Shown here: positions 17,292 through 25,338 of the stretch, piece by piece
How positions within the stretch are numbered: position 1 is the stretch's first letter
Layout of the letters: the number at the start of each line of letters is the position of its first letter
NCBI GenBank assembly: GCA_963803845.1
Contig: CAWDNZ010000004.1
Span: forward strand, 620,001 to 684,000
From: JABDIY01 sp963803845
GTDB lineage: Bacteria; Actinomycetota; Acidimicrobiia; Acidimicrobiales; SZUA-35
Reading direction: 5' to 3'
Length of the DNA: 64,000 bases
Program-made: the position numbers and the translations under genes
The notes under the pieces: model-generated
The model's database searches: none
Told to the model about the DNA's origin: nothing
Seen by the model: only the letters and a program-made list of their open reading frames with translations

Positions 17292-18242
17292 ATGCAGCAG
17301 CGATCAGCGGTCAGCCGAAGATGGAGCCGGCGGCAGTTCTTGGCGACGTCGGCCGCAGGCGCCGGAGTCGTTGCCGCTGGACTGGGTGGATGTTCTGGCA
17401 GCGACGGCAATTCCGAAAGGACCGCACCACAGTTGGTGGCCCTCTTCAGCCCGTCGATGGTCCTAGCCGCCGGGATAGAGCAGCGAATTCCGTTCGGTCT
17501 GATCGACCAAGGCCAGCCGCCTCCTACCGAGAATGGCCGGTACCCGGTCACCATTACCAAGGGCGACGAGGTGTACCTACGTGGCGATGTGCTGGGTCGG
17601 ATCGTCACCCATGACCATCCCGCCGGCAACGCCGATGAAACGCATCAGCACGCCAACCTCTTGCGATACTTTGCAGTTCGAGCAAACCTCCCCGAAGCGG
17701 GAATCTATGACCTCACCGTCACCGTGGACGGTGCCGAGGCCACCATGCCCTTTCAGATGTTCGACTCCGCCGATGTAGTCGTTCCACTCCCGGGACAACG
17801 CTTTCCCGTTGTTCGCTTTCCAACGCTGTCCCAACCTCTGGGCATGAACCCGATCTGCACGCGCTCGGCGGGCCCCTGCCCGCTCCACGACGTGACAGTC
17901 GAGGAAGCGCTGGAAACCGAGGCTGCCGTGGCGCTTCTCATCGCCACACCCGCCCTTTGCCAGACCGCCTATTGCGGACCGGTCCTCGAAGTTCTTTTGG
18001 AATTGGCGCCAGAATTCCCCAACATCAAGTTTCTCCATGCCGAGGTGTACTCCAACGCCGCGCTCGTGGAAAACAATTATCTCGACAGCCGCATTCTTCA
18101 GTCGCCGACCGTCTCCGACCTGGCGATAACGTTTGAGCCGTCGCTTTTCTTGTTGCGACCCGACAGGACGATCTTCGATCGAATCGACAACGTGTACGAC
18201 AACACCGAACTTCGATCTGTTCTCCAGGCGCTGCGAGGCTAG
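17292..18242 (+). CDS. Tat-exported lipoprotein with thioredoxin-like C-terminal domain
   Basis: A 316-residue protein with a twin-arginine signal SRRQFLATSA (about 12-21) and a lipobox ending GLGGC near residue 34, so it is expected on the outer face of the membrane. Residues about 40-160 resemble an immunoglobulin-like or cupredoxin-like beta domain with a His-rich HDHP...ETHQHAN stretch that could bind metal. The C-terminal part (about 200-316) looks like a thioredoxin fold with ALCQTAYCGP in place of CxxC. A role in extracytoplasmic metal or thiol handling is possible but not shown. Confidence 0.65.
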   Translation: MQQRSAVSRRWSRRQFLATSAAGAGVVAAGLGGCSGSDGNSERTAPQLVALFSPSMVLAAGIEQRIPFGLIDQGQPPPTENGRYPVTITKGDEVYLRGDVLGRIVTHDHPAGNADETHQHANLLRYFAVRANLPEAGIYDLTVTVDGAEATMPFQMFDSADVVVPLPGQRFPVVRFPTLSQPLGMNPICTRSAGPCPLHDVTVEEALETEAAVALLIATPALCQTAYCGPVLEVLLELAPEFPNIKFLHAEVYSNAALVENNYLDSRILQSPTVSDLAITFEPSLFLLRPDRTIFDRIDNVYDNTELRSVLQALRG

Positions 18243-18269
18243 ACGGCGACCCAGGGCGCTATCGGCGGC

Positions 18270-18596
18270 CTAAGAGAAGGACTGACCGCACCCGCAGGTG
18301 CGTTGGGCGTTGGGATTGTCGATGGAGAATCCGGTCTGCTGAAGACCGTCTTTGTAATCCAGCGTTGCCCCCACCAGCAGTTGGGCGCTCGTGGCATCTA
18401 TGACAACCCGGACGTCGTCGCCATATTTTTCGACTTCGTCTACGTCGGCATCGGTTTCTGAATCGAAAAACATCTCATAACTGAAACCAGAGCATCCACC
18501 GGGTCGAACCGCCACGCGAAGGGCGAGAGCATCGTCATTTTCTTCCTTGAGCAGTTGAGCCACTTTCGACGTGGCGCTATCGGTAAGTGTGAGCAC
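18270..18596 (-). CDS. erpA: Iron-sulfur cluster insertion protein, A-type carrier
   Basis: A 108-residue HesB/IscA/ErpA family protein. The three cluster-binding cysteines are in GGCSGFSYEM and TCGCGQSF. The start is taken as the GTG at 18596, because GGAGG lies about 6 bases upstream of it; a TTG at 18608 would include the ribosome binding site. A-type carriers pass Fe-S clusters to target proteins. The neighbouring mrp gene encodes another Fe-S carrier ATPase, facing away from it. Confidence 0.92.
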   Translation of the reverse strand: MLTLTDSATSKVAQLLKEENDDALALRVAVRPGGCSGFSYEMFFDSETDADVDEVEKYGDDVRVVIDATSAQLLVGATLDYKDGLQQTGFSIDNPNAQRTCGCGQSFS

Positions 18597-18755
18597 AACA
18601 ACCTCCAAAGGTTTTCAGGCGTTGTAACCAAAGGCGCCTGGACTACACCCATCCTACCGGAATTCATCGCGCCGCGACTAGGCGGGCCTGATCAATGCCC
18701 AGCGGCCCTAAGCACATGAGGCCATCGTCACTGCCGCTGATGGTCGGACCTGTCC

Positions 18756-18761
18756 TAGGCT
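18756..18761 (+). promoter_or_regulatory. -10 box of a likely leaderless mrp transcript
   Basis: TAGGCT ends 5 bases before the mrp ATG; only a weak GAGG lies between. Confidence 0.5.
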
Positions 18762-18766
18762 GAGGT

Positions 18767-19945
18767 ATGGAGCTGACTAGACCCTCGGTGGCAACGATGA
18801 CCGAAGTTCTCTCCTCGGTGATGGATCCCGAATTGGGCGCGGACATCGTGACCCTGGGGATGGCCAAAGACGTTGCGATCAGTCCCGAAGGAGCGGTCAA
18901 CGTAACCGTTGCCCTCACCACCGCTGGCTGCCCGCTGCGGGCCCACATCCAGTCCGAGATCAGGAGTCGGATCGGGGACCTCGACGGCGTTGAATCGGTG
19001 AAGATCACGTGGACCGAGTTGGACGATGCCGAAAAAGCCCAGACCATGGCGACCGCCCGACGCCTCGCAACCGAGCGCGCGGGCGACACAGCTATCCCGG
19101 CCAGCACGAAAGTGATTGCCGTCGCATCCGGGAAAGGCGGGGTAGGGAAGTCTTCGGTCACGGCCAACTTGGCCGTTGCCTTGGCGCGCCAAGGCATGAA
19201 CGTTGGCGTCATCGATGCTGACATCTGGGGGTTTTCCATGCCCCGGATGCTGGGGCTCGAAGGCCGCCTGAACGCCCAAAAAGCTCCCGAGGGTGGAGCC
19301 AAGATCCGTCCCCACACCATGGCGGTGGGGAGCGGTCGTCTGGACGTGGTGTCCATGGGATTCCTGGTGCAGGACGAGGAGTCCGCCCTTTTGTGGCGCG
19401 GGTTGATGCTCAACCGGGCGGTGCAGCACTTTCTCGAAGACGTCAGCTGGGCCACCGACTTGGACTACGTAGTGATCGATATGCCCCCCGGAACCGGCGA
19501 TGTAGCGATGGGCCTGGCCCGTATGCTGCCGCGTGCGGAGATGCTGGTGGTCACCACGCCGGCCAAGGGTGCCCAGAAGGTGGCAGCTCGAGCCGTCTCG
19601 ATGGCCCGCAAGTCCTACCTTCGGGTGGTTGGTGTCATCGAGAACATGACCGAATTCACCGCCCCCGACGGCTCAAAACACGCTCTGTTCGGTTCCGGAG
19701 GTGGCGCCGCCCTGGCGGCGATGGCCGGTGTACCCCTGATCGGCAGAATCCCGATCGAACCTGCCGTCTCCGCTGGTGGCGACGCCGGCGTTCCGGTCGC
19801 ACTGGGTGACGGGGCCGGTGCCGATGAGTTTCACCAGATTGCCAAGCGAATCATAGAGGACTTGATACCCCCGGTCTCCATGGCCAGTTGCACCGCCAGG
19901 ATGATGGCGTCGGTCGAAGCGGCCCTCGACGCCGAGCTGGGCTAG
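18767..19945 (+). CDS. mrp: Mrp/NBP35-type Fe-S cluster carrier ATPase
   Basis: A 392-residue protein with an N-terminal MIP18/DUF59 domain (about 8-90; VMDPELGADIVTLGMAKDV) and a C-terminal MinD-like ATPase domain with the deviant Walker A loop SGKGGVGKSS (about 123-132), VIDADIWGFSMP and VIDMPPGTGD. Members bind and transfer Fe-S clusters. The usual CxxC near the C-terminus is not obvious; a single Cys in MASCTA is visible, which is worth noting for cluster binding. Confidence 0.9.
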   Translation: MELTRPSVATMTEVLSSVMDPELGADIVTLGMAKDVAISPEGAVNVTVALTTAGCPLRAHIQSEIRSRIGDLDGVESVKITWTELDDAEKAQTMATARRLATERAGDTAIPASTKVIAVASGKGGVGKSSVTANLAVALARQGMNVGVIDADIWGFSMPRMLGLEGRLNAQKAPEGGAKIRPHTMAVGSGRLDVVSMGFLVQDEESALLWRGLMLNRAVQHFLEDVSWATDLDYVVIDMPPGTGDVAMGLARMLPRAEMLVVTTPAKGAQKVAARAVSMARKSYLRVVGVIENMTEFTAPDGSKHALFGSGGGAALAAMAGVPLIGRIPIEPAVSAGGDAGVPVALGDGAGADEFHQIAKRIIEDLIPPVSMASCTARMMASVEAALDAELG

Positions 19946-19948
19946 ACG

Positions 19949-20665
19949 CTAGCGGGTCACGGTGAGAGGCTGGCCAACGAACTGGCTGGACGGGACCAGT
20001 GTGTGCTCACCGTCGCCGGTAACGATCTCCACAGCGGTCGGGCGAAGAGCCACCACGGTGCCGGCGATCGTGCCAAGGACAATCTGATCACCCTCGGTAA
20101 TGAGCCTCCGAACGGCCCTACCGGCGGCGACTTCGCGAGCTACCGATTGGCCCCCCATCCCCACCAACAGCGTGAAGCTCGCGGCAATACCGAAGAAGAG
20201 CGCAGCGAGTGCCAGGTTGACAACGGTGGTGTCAATGCCAATTTGCGTTGACGCCAACACCAGCGCAAGCCCAACGATGAACGCTTTGACGCCCATGTTC
20301 ACCTGCCGTTGGACCGATGCGCTGGACCGCCCCATCATCGGTTTGAGCCCGGCCTGCACGAACGACGTGATCACGTTGGCACCGATCACGATGATGGCAG
20401 CGGTGAGAAGTTTGGGAATGAACTTCACCAGGTCTCGCGGCATCTCTTCCAAGGCCGAAGGCTGCACGATTCCCAGCGCGGTCATCAGCCCGGCGATCAG
20501 GAAACCGGAGAAGACCAAACTGCTGAGCGGCGCCGCCGCATCGCGAATGGGTTCTGGGCGATCCGGAGCGGACAACACCTTGGTCATAAGCCGGGCGGCA
20601 AGATTGCCAAGCACCAGTCCACCGACCACAAAACCGGCAACCAAAATCCATTTGGTCGTTGTCAT
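19949..20665 (-). CDS. Membrane protein with conserved channel-type TM helices
   Basis: A 238-residue protein with about five hydrophobic segments (roughly 5-25, 48-68, 82-105, 125-145, 150-175) and a soluble C-terminal tail that looks like the beta domain after the pore in MscS-like proteins (ITEGDQIVLGTIAGTVVALRPTAVEIVTGDGEHTLVPSSQF). The VKFIPKLLTAAIIVIGANVI repeat matches the conserved TM helix of small mechanosensitive channel-like proteins. Its start overlaps the anti-sigma gene by 4 bases, making it the third gene of the ECF sigma operon. Confidence 0.7.
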   Translation of the reverse strand: MTTTKWILVAGFVVGGLVLGNLAARLMTKVLSAPDRPEPIRDAAAPLSSLVFSGFLIAGLMTALGIVQPSALEEMPRDLVKFIPKLLTAAIIVIGANVITSFVQAGLKPMMGRSSASVQRQVNMGVKAFIVGLALVLASTQIGIDTTVVNLALAALFFGIAASFTLLVGMGGQSVAREVAAGRAVRRLITEGDQIVLGTIAGTVVALRPTAVEIVTGDGEHTLVPSSQFVGQPLTVTR

Positions 20666-20994
20666 AATTCTTCCCCTCTGGGTGATTCCACGATCAATAG
20701 CCGCCCGGTTTCGAGGCCAGCGCCGAAGAGTTCGGCCATGAGGCCCACCACCTCTCGGGAACTGAGCTTGGCTGCCACGCGTTCTTCCAATCGTTGCGGA
20801 AGGTCGGCGGGAGCGCTGAGCACCCGATTCAAGGCAACCGACAGCGATGGAAGCTCGGTCTCACCGGCAAGCGCCTCGATCACGGTAGAACATCGCTGAC
20901 ACGTGTCGATATGCGCGTCGAGATCCTCGGTGTCGGCCGGTTCCCCATTCAGCCACTCGGAGAGCCGCTCGCGGGACGGATGGCGGAACCTCAT
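20662..20994 (-). CDS. Soluble zinc-finger anti-sigma factor
   Basis: A 110-residue protein with LDAHIDTCQRCSTVI (about 25-39), the H-x3-C-x2-C zinc motif of ZAS-type anti-sigma factors. No membrane helix is seen, so unlike many ECF partners it would act in the cytosol. The ATG at 20994 overlaps the sigma stop (ATGA), and its own stop overlaps the following membrane protein gene. The expected role is to hold the ECF sigma factor inactive until a signal is sensed, possibly at the zinc site. Confidence 0.75.
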   Translation of the reverse strand: MRFRHPSRERLSEWLNGEPADTEDLDAHIDTCQRCSTVIEALAGETELPSLSVALNRVLSAPADLPQRLEERVAAKLSSREVVGLMAELFGAGLETGRLLIVESPRGEEL

Positions 20995-21644
20995 GGCGCC
21001 CACTCTTCCAACGCCGTCCCCAGCCGGCGACGAGCTCGCATAAGCCTGGTCTTCACCGTCGACAGCGGAATGTCGAGAATCTGGGCGATCTCGTCGTAGG
21101 GCAAACCCTCCACCTCGCGGAGGACAACAACCGAACGGGAGAGGTCGTCGAGCTTGCCGAGTTCGGCGACGAAGTCGCCCATGGCTGCAGAGTTCTCCAC
21201 CCGCCGCTCTACCGAAGTCCCGGCGGGTTGAGGATGCTCGGGCATCGAGAAAGGATCGGTCAGCACGGATCGCCGCAGCCGCAGGGTGGAGATCGCAGTG
21301 TTATGGGCAATCCGCAGCACCCAGGATTTCACCGACGACTCACCACGAAAGTTGGGCAGGGCAAGCCATGCCTTGACCAGCGTGTCCTGGGCTACGTCCT
21401 CCGCCAGAGCGGCGTCCCGGACGACCGACAGCGCCACCCGATAGATCGCCTCGCCGTGCTCGGCAACCAACCGGGTCAGCTCCTCAGGATCGGCATCCGC
21501 CTCGGGCCCAAGCCCGGACGACCCCAACGGCTGGCCGGTGTCGGCCAACGCTGCAGTAGCTTTTGCAACCCGCCGGGTGGTCTCGACCGCCCATGCCACA
21601 AAGAGCGGTGCTCTAAGGTTGGCGAGTGTGGCGGACTTGGACAT
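20991..21644 (-). CDS. ECF-subfamily RNA polymerase sigma factor
   Basis: A 217-residue sigma factor with region 2 (EAIYRVALSVVRDAALAEDVAQDTLVKAWLALPNF, about 65-99) and region 4 (VVVLREVEGLPYDEIAQILDIPLSTVKTRLMRARRRLG, about 171-208). A basic, variable N-terminal stretch of about 50 residues precedes region 2, so the real start may be downstream of 21644. It is the first gene of a coupled operon with a zinc anti-sigma factor and a channel-like membrane protein. The stimulus is unknown; the channel genes on both sides suggest envelope or osmotic stress. Confidence 0.85.
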   Translation of the reverse strand: MSKSATLANLRAPLFVAWAVETTRRVAKATAALADTGQPLGSSGLGPEADADPEELTRLVAEHGEAIYRVALSVVRDAALAEDVAQDTLVKAWLALPNFRGESSVKSWVLRIAHNTAISTLRLRRSVLTDPFSMPEHPQPAGTSVERRVENSAAMGDFVAELGKLDDLSRSVVVLREVEGLPYDEIAQILDIPLSTVKTRLMRARRRLGTALEEWAP

Positions 21645-21731
21645 GGTCTTCTGAGACTAACTGGCCCCGGGCGATTGTCGAGCAGGGAAGATATCGGGCA
21701 ACAGAATGTCGGCGGTAAATAGAACAATGAT

Positions 21732-21779
21732 GGGAGAGAGTTGACTGCCGGGCGTTACACCAAGCGTCAACTCGCTCCC
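21732..21779. terminator. Long inverted repeat, possible terminator
   Basis: GGGAGAGAGTTGAC (21732-21745) faces GTCAACTCGCTCCC (21766-21779), 13 of 14 positions pairing with a 20-base loop. It lies between the channel-like gene at 21856 and the ECF sigma start, where it could end the upstream transcript or act as an operator. Confidence 0.5.
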
Positions 21780-21855
21780 ACCATGTACGAGGCCGGATCG
21801 CCCACCGGCCCCGCACGTCAGTTACAGACGCACGAAGCCGAGGGTTGGTCGCGAA

Positions 21856-22554
21856 TTACATCAAAGGTTTTTTAGGCTCGTTGGTCACCGTACCGCTGAT
21901 GCGGTTATACACGGCCGGCCAGAAGCGGTCCCGCGCCTCCCAGATACCACCGATGCCAAACTTGAGAACCAGGATCAAGCTGAGGGAGCCGATGATGGCC
22001 GTGAAGAGCTGATCCACGATGTCGGCGGCAAATTCCAACTGGTCCAATGCGGCGAAGACGCCAATCACCCAGATGGCTCCCACTGCGATAGTGGTGAGGA
22101 GGCCACCGAACTCTTGGCCCGCAAGTGCGGGAGCCAGCATGTTCCGTACGGCGTTCGCTACAAGACCGGCGACTATGACAATCACGATAGCCACGATCGC
22201 CTTGGGGATGAATGCGATCAGCTCATTCACCATGTCGGACACTGGGTTGTCACGGAAGGCGGTCAGTGCGACCTGGAGGACCACCAGCATCACCAGGTAG
22301 TAGATGACCATTGCGATGAAGCGGCCGCTGTCGGCGAAACCGGCCCGTTCCAGTGGTCCGCCGATCCCGGCCTTGTCCACATAGTCGTCAAATCGGATGC
22401 GCCGCAAGAGGGTCGTGACCGCACTCCGCACGAACCGAGCGATGAGCCAGCCGACGACAAGAATGACAATGAGGAGGATGAGTTTCGGGATGAACCCGAA
22501 AAGGTCATCGAATGCGTTCTCGATGGGTTGTCTGAACTCGACTGCAAGCATCAT
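21856..22554 (-). CDS. Small mechanosensitive-channel-like membrane protein
   Basis: A 232-residue protein with repeated amphipathic TM segments of the conserved TM helix type: FGFIPKLILLIVILVVGWLI (about 20-39) and LIAFIPKAIVAIVIVIVAGL (about 111-130), plus others. It resembles CmpX-like proteins related to MscS but without the large cytoplasmic cage. It has the same repeat logic as the product at 19949-20665, so the two are probably distant paralogues flanking the ECF sigma operon. A role in tension or ion response is inferred only. Confidence 0.7.
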   Translation of the reverse strand: MMLAVEFRQPIENAFDDLFGFIPKLILLIVILVVGWLIARFVRSAVTTLLRRIRFDDYVDKAGIGGPLERAGFADSGRFIAMVIYYLVMLVVLQVALTAFRDNPVSDMVNELIAFIPKAIVAIVIVIVAGLVANAVRNMLAPALAGQEFGGLLTTIAVGAIWVIGVFAALDQLEFAADIVDQLFTAIIGSLSLILVLKFGIGGIWEARDRFWPAVYNRISGTVTNEPKKPLM

Positions 22555-22870
22555 GTTTGGTTCTCCCTTGGGTTGTGCGACGCAGGTCGTCGCACTACTT
22601 CATTGACGCAAGCTAAGCCGAACCGTCGCGACATTTCACGGATCCAGTCGAGTACGAAGCGTGGTGACACGCTCCGAAAGGGAGTGACCACAACCTGTGA
22701 AGTTTGTGAGATGGCACCACCGTAAGTGATACTTCCAGATCACACGCTGGGAGAATCACCGATAGTCGCGCCGGATCGTGAGAGGACGACACGAGTTGCA
22801 ATTCTCAGAAACTTTTCAGCACCAACCTCCGATTTCGGCCGGAGCGCAACGGAGTTGACCAGGGCAGCCG
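22555..22870. other. Intergenic stretch without recognised features
   Basis: A stretch of 316 bases between the channel-like gene and the degenerate metallo-beta-lactamase-fold gene. Short open frames here have no coding character. It presumably holds the promoter of the channel-like gene; no convincing box or hairpin was seen. Confidence 0.4.
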
Positions 22871-23458
22871 CTAGAGCCCTAAAACAATCTTGGCGTCTTC
22901 GATGAACTGGCCGTGGCCGGGAGCGATCGTTTTGGGACGGAACTTTTTCACTTTGGCTGGCATGCCATCGGGGATGCCGTCAATGAACAAATCACCGGCC
23001 AATATTGAGCGTTCTTGCTCCAACACGTAGACGAAGTCGTCGTTAATGCCTGTGCTGAGAGCGCGAATCACGAACTCGGTGGCATCGATCTTGTACCCGT
23101 CGTCAAGTACTTCATCGGCACCGGTAAAACCTTCAGGTGCGATGAGAATCGCTCCGGTTTTCCTCTTCAGCTCAACCGCTCCGGCCGCATAGTCATCCGA
23201 TGTCTTGGTCATCACGATCCAGCGGATTCGATCCCCGCCGCATCCGCAGATCACATCGAGGTGCTCGGCATCCCCGGGGCCGGGGTCGACGATCACGATT
23301 TCATCGATCCCTACCAGATAGGTGTTGAGGCCAGGTTCACCTTCGGCGCCCTGATGAGCGATTCGGCGGAGCAGCGGACTGAGTGCCCTGGCAACGCCAG
23401 GAATGATCGGCGGCGGTGGCGTTGGTTCGTCAAGGGGCAGTGGAGCTGGTCTCCTCAT
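22871..23458 (-). CDS. Degenerate metallo-beta-lactamase-fold protein
   Basis: A 195-residue protein from the ATG at 23458 with the strand order of LACTB2-type metallo-beta-lactamase-fold hydrolases: LNTYLVGIDEIVIVDPGPG (44-62), a T-x-T-x-x-D-x motif region, ILAGDLF and TIAPGHGQFIED. The metal-binding motif THxHxDH is replaced by TKTSDDY (84-90), and the later TPGH element by LSTGIND, while Asp in AGDLF and His in PGHG remain. It has therefore probably lost hydrolase activity. It follows fxsA on the same strand by 28 bases. Confidence 0.7.
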   Translation of the reverse strand: MRRPAPLPLDEPTPPPPIIPGVARALSPLLRRIAHQGAEGEPGLNTYLVGIDEIVIVDPGPGDAEHLDVICGCGGDRIRWIVMTKTSDDYAAGAVELKRKTGAILIAPEGFTGADEVLDDGYKIDATEFVIRALSTGINDDFVYVLEQERSILAGDLFIDGIPDGMPAKVKKFRPKTIAPGHGQFIEDAKIVLGL

Positions 23459-23486
23459 ATTTGCAATTCTCTTCTGGAAGGCGAAC

Positions 23487-23969
23487 TCAAAGGAGCTCGG
23501 GGGATGAGGTGGATGGGCGAGGGCGAGTGTTTGGGGTGTTGACGATATCGACATCGATGACCTCACCGCGGGGGGTGAAGCGATGGCCAACCGATCCCAC
23601 CATGGAACCGAAGCTGCCCGTGAGGCGAGGTAAAATCAGCGAACGAACCGGTTTGAACTGGAGCAGCAGGCCGGCTGATCCCGTGAGGAACCCGGGAACG
23701 ATCAACAGCCCGGCACCCACAAGGGCAAGCAACCCAGAGGAAACCTTGGAGCCCCCAGATCGGTCCTGGGCCACGAGAGAACTGGCGGTGGCGTTGGCTA
23801 CAGCAGCGAGGCGATAGCGAAACAACCAGCTCCCCAGGAAGAAAAGTGCGACCGAGAGTACGAAGGTCCAAAGAAATCCCAGCGAGGTGCCAAGAACAAA
23901 AAACGTCATCAGTTCGAGAATGGGTAGTGCTGTGACCACCATTCCCACCAGCCCCGATTTCTTCACCAT
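23487..23969 (-). CDS. fxsA: FxsA family membrane protein
   Basis: A 160-residue polytopic membrane protein. The N-terminus MVKKSGLVGMVVTALPILELMTFF and the region GLLALVGAGLLIVPGFLTGSAGLLL are the FxsA signatures (helices near 8-60 and 78-102), followed by a polar C-terminal tail. In E. coli FxsA modulates exclusion of phage T7; the general function is unknown. The ATG at 23969 is preferred over a TTG at 23975, because a TAGACT -10 box ends 7 bases before the ATG. Confidence 0.85.
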   Translation of the reverse strand: MVKKSGLVGMVVTALPILELMTFFVLGTSLGFLWTFVLSVALFFLGSWLFRYRLAAVANATASSLVAQDRSGGSKVSSGLLALVGAGLLIVPGFLTGSAGLLLQFKPVRSLILPRLTGSFGSMVGSVGHRFTPRGEVIDVDIVNTPNTRPRPSTSSPELL

Positions 23970-23976
23970 TGCCAAT

Positions 23977-23982
23977 AGTCTA
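23977..23982 (-). promoter_or_regulatory. -10 box of a likely leaderless fxsA transcript
   Basis: TAGACT read on the minus strand, 7 bases before the ATG at 23969, with no ribosome binding site between. Confidence 0.5.
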
Positions 23983-24063
23983 CCGGCGTACCCTCCGTCC
24001 GATACAGCGAGCGCCCAGGTGCGGTTGAGCAGCGGCTGAGGCGCCGCAATAGCATTGCCCTCA

Positions 24064-25338
24064 ATGAAGGATCAACGGCCCCCCTCGGTTGATGCGCTGG
24101 CGCGGTCACTCGAGTCCTCCGGGCTGCCACAACCTCTTCGTGTCGACGTCGCCAGACAGGCGATCGCCGAAGATCGTGTGGAAGAGGCCGACGCCTTGGC
24201 CCGTGAGCGTCGCCAGCGATTGCTGACCCCGGTGATCAACGGCACCGGCACACTTCTCCATACCAACCTCGGCCGGGCCCCGGTGGCGGTGAGTTCCCCG
24301 GCGGCCTATGCCAACATTGAGTTCGACCTGACCACTGGCCAGCGCGGCTCGCGCCAACGCTCCATCGGGGATCTCGCCCGGGCCGCGTGTGGAGCCGAAG
24401 ATGCGATCGTTGTCAACAACTGCGCGGCTGCGCTGATGTTGGTGCTGGCAGCTCTCGCCACGGGCCGAGGGGCGGCCGTGAGCCGGGGCGAAATGGTGGA
24501 GATCGGGGGCGCGTTCCGAGTCCCCGATGTGATGCGACAATCGGGCGCCCAACTCATCGAGGTGGGGACCACCAACCGGACCCGCATCAGCGATTTCCGA
24601 ACCGCCGCCTCCGTTACGGACATGGCACTCGTATTGAGCGTTCATCAAAGCAACTACAGGATCACCGGCTTCTCCGAGCAGACGCCGGTTTCAGAGTTGG
24701 CAACGCTCGGGCTACCGGTCGTGGCCGACATCGGCTCCGGATTGCTCGATGCCGCCTGTCCGTGGCTGGGGGGCCCTCCCCCATCGTGGCTACGAGGCGA
24801 GCCAGCTGCCCGCCAAACAATAGAAAGTGGTGCCGATCTCGTCATCTTCAGCGGTGACAAGCTGCTGGGCGGACCCCAAGCGGGAATCATCGCCGGGCGA
24901 GCGGACCTGGTGCGAAGCTGCGCTGTTCATCCTCTGGCGCGTGCGCTGCGGCCCGGCGGACTGGTGCTCGGGGCTCTCCAGGACACGTTTCTCTCCTACC
25001 TCCGCCGCGACGGAGACGCCATACCATTCTGGCGAATGGCCGCTCTCCCCCTTGAAGAGGTCCGAAAGCGGGCCGACGCGATTGCCGCCGCAGTTGGTTC
25101 AGATCGGGTCTCGACCATCAGCACCGATGCGGTTCCCGGGGGTGGCACGCTCCCCGGGCGTACGATCCCGAGTGCCGGGCTGCGCCTGAGTGGCGATCTC
25201 ACCACCGCTCTTCGGAATCAAGATCCAGTGCCGGTCATCGCCCGCCGTCATGAGGGCCACACCATCGTGGATGTCAGGACCGTCGATCCCGAACAGGACA
25301 CCCTCGTTGTCGACGCACTCATCTCGGCGCTGTCTTGA
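24064..25338 (+). CDS. selA: L-seryl-tRNA(Sec) selenium transferase
   Basis: A 424-residue PLP enzyme that converts Ser-tRNA(Sec) to Sec-tRNA(Sec) using selenophosphate. It shows LTPVINGTGTLLHTNLGRAP, VVNNCAAALMLVLAAL, HQSNYRITGF, VVADIGSGLL and the PLP lysine in FSGDKLLGGPQAG (Lys about 266). The ATG at 24064 is preferred over a TTG three codons earlier. The stop overlaps the selB start in TTGA, so the two are translationally coupled. Its tRNA substrate is encoded at 3732-3827. Confidence 0.95.
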   Translation: MKDQRPPSVDALARSLESSGLPQPLRVDVARQAIAEDRVEEADALARERRQRLLTPVINGTGTLLHTNLGRAPVAVSSPAAYANIEFDLTTGQRGSRQRSIGDLARAACGAEDAIVVNNCAAALMLVLAALATGRGAAVSRGEMVEIGGAFRVPDVMRQSGAQLIEVGTTNRTRISDFRTAASVTDMALVLSVHQSNYRITGFSEQTPVSELATLGLPVVADIGSGLLDAACPWLGGPPPSWLRGEPAARQTIESGADLVIFSGDKLLGGPQAGIIAGRADLVRSCAVHPLARALRPGGLVLGALQDTFLSYLRRDGDAIPFWRMAALPLEEVRKRADAIAAAVGSDRVSTISTDAVPGGGTLPGRTIPSAGLRLSGDLTTALRNQDPVPVIARRHEGHTIVDVRTVDPEQDTLVVDALISALS

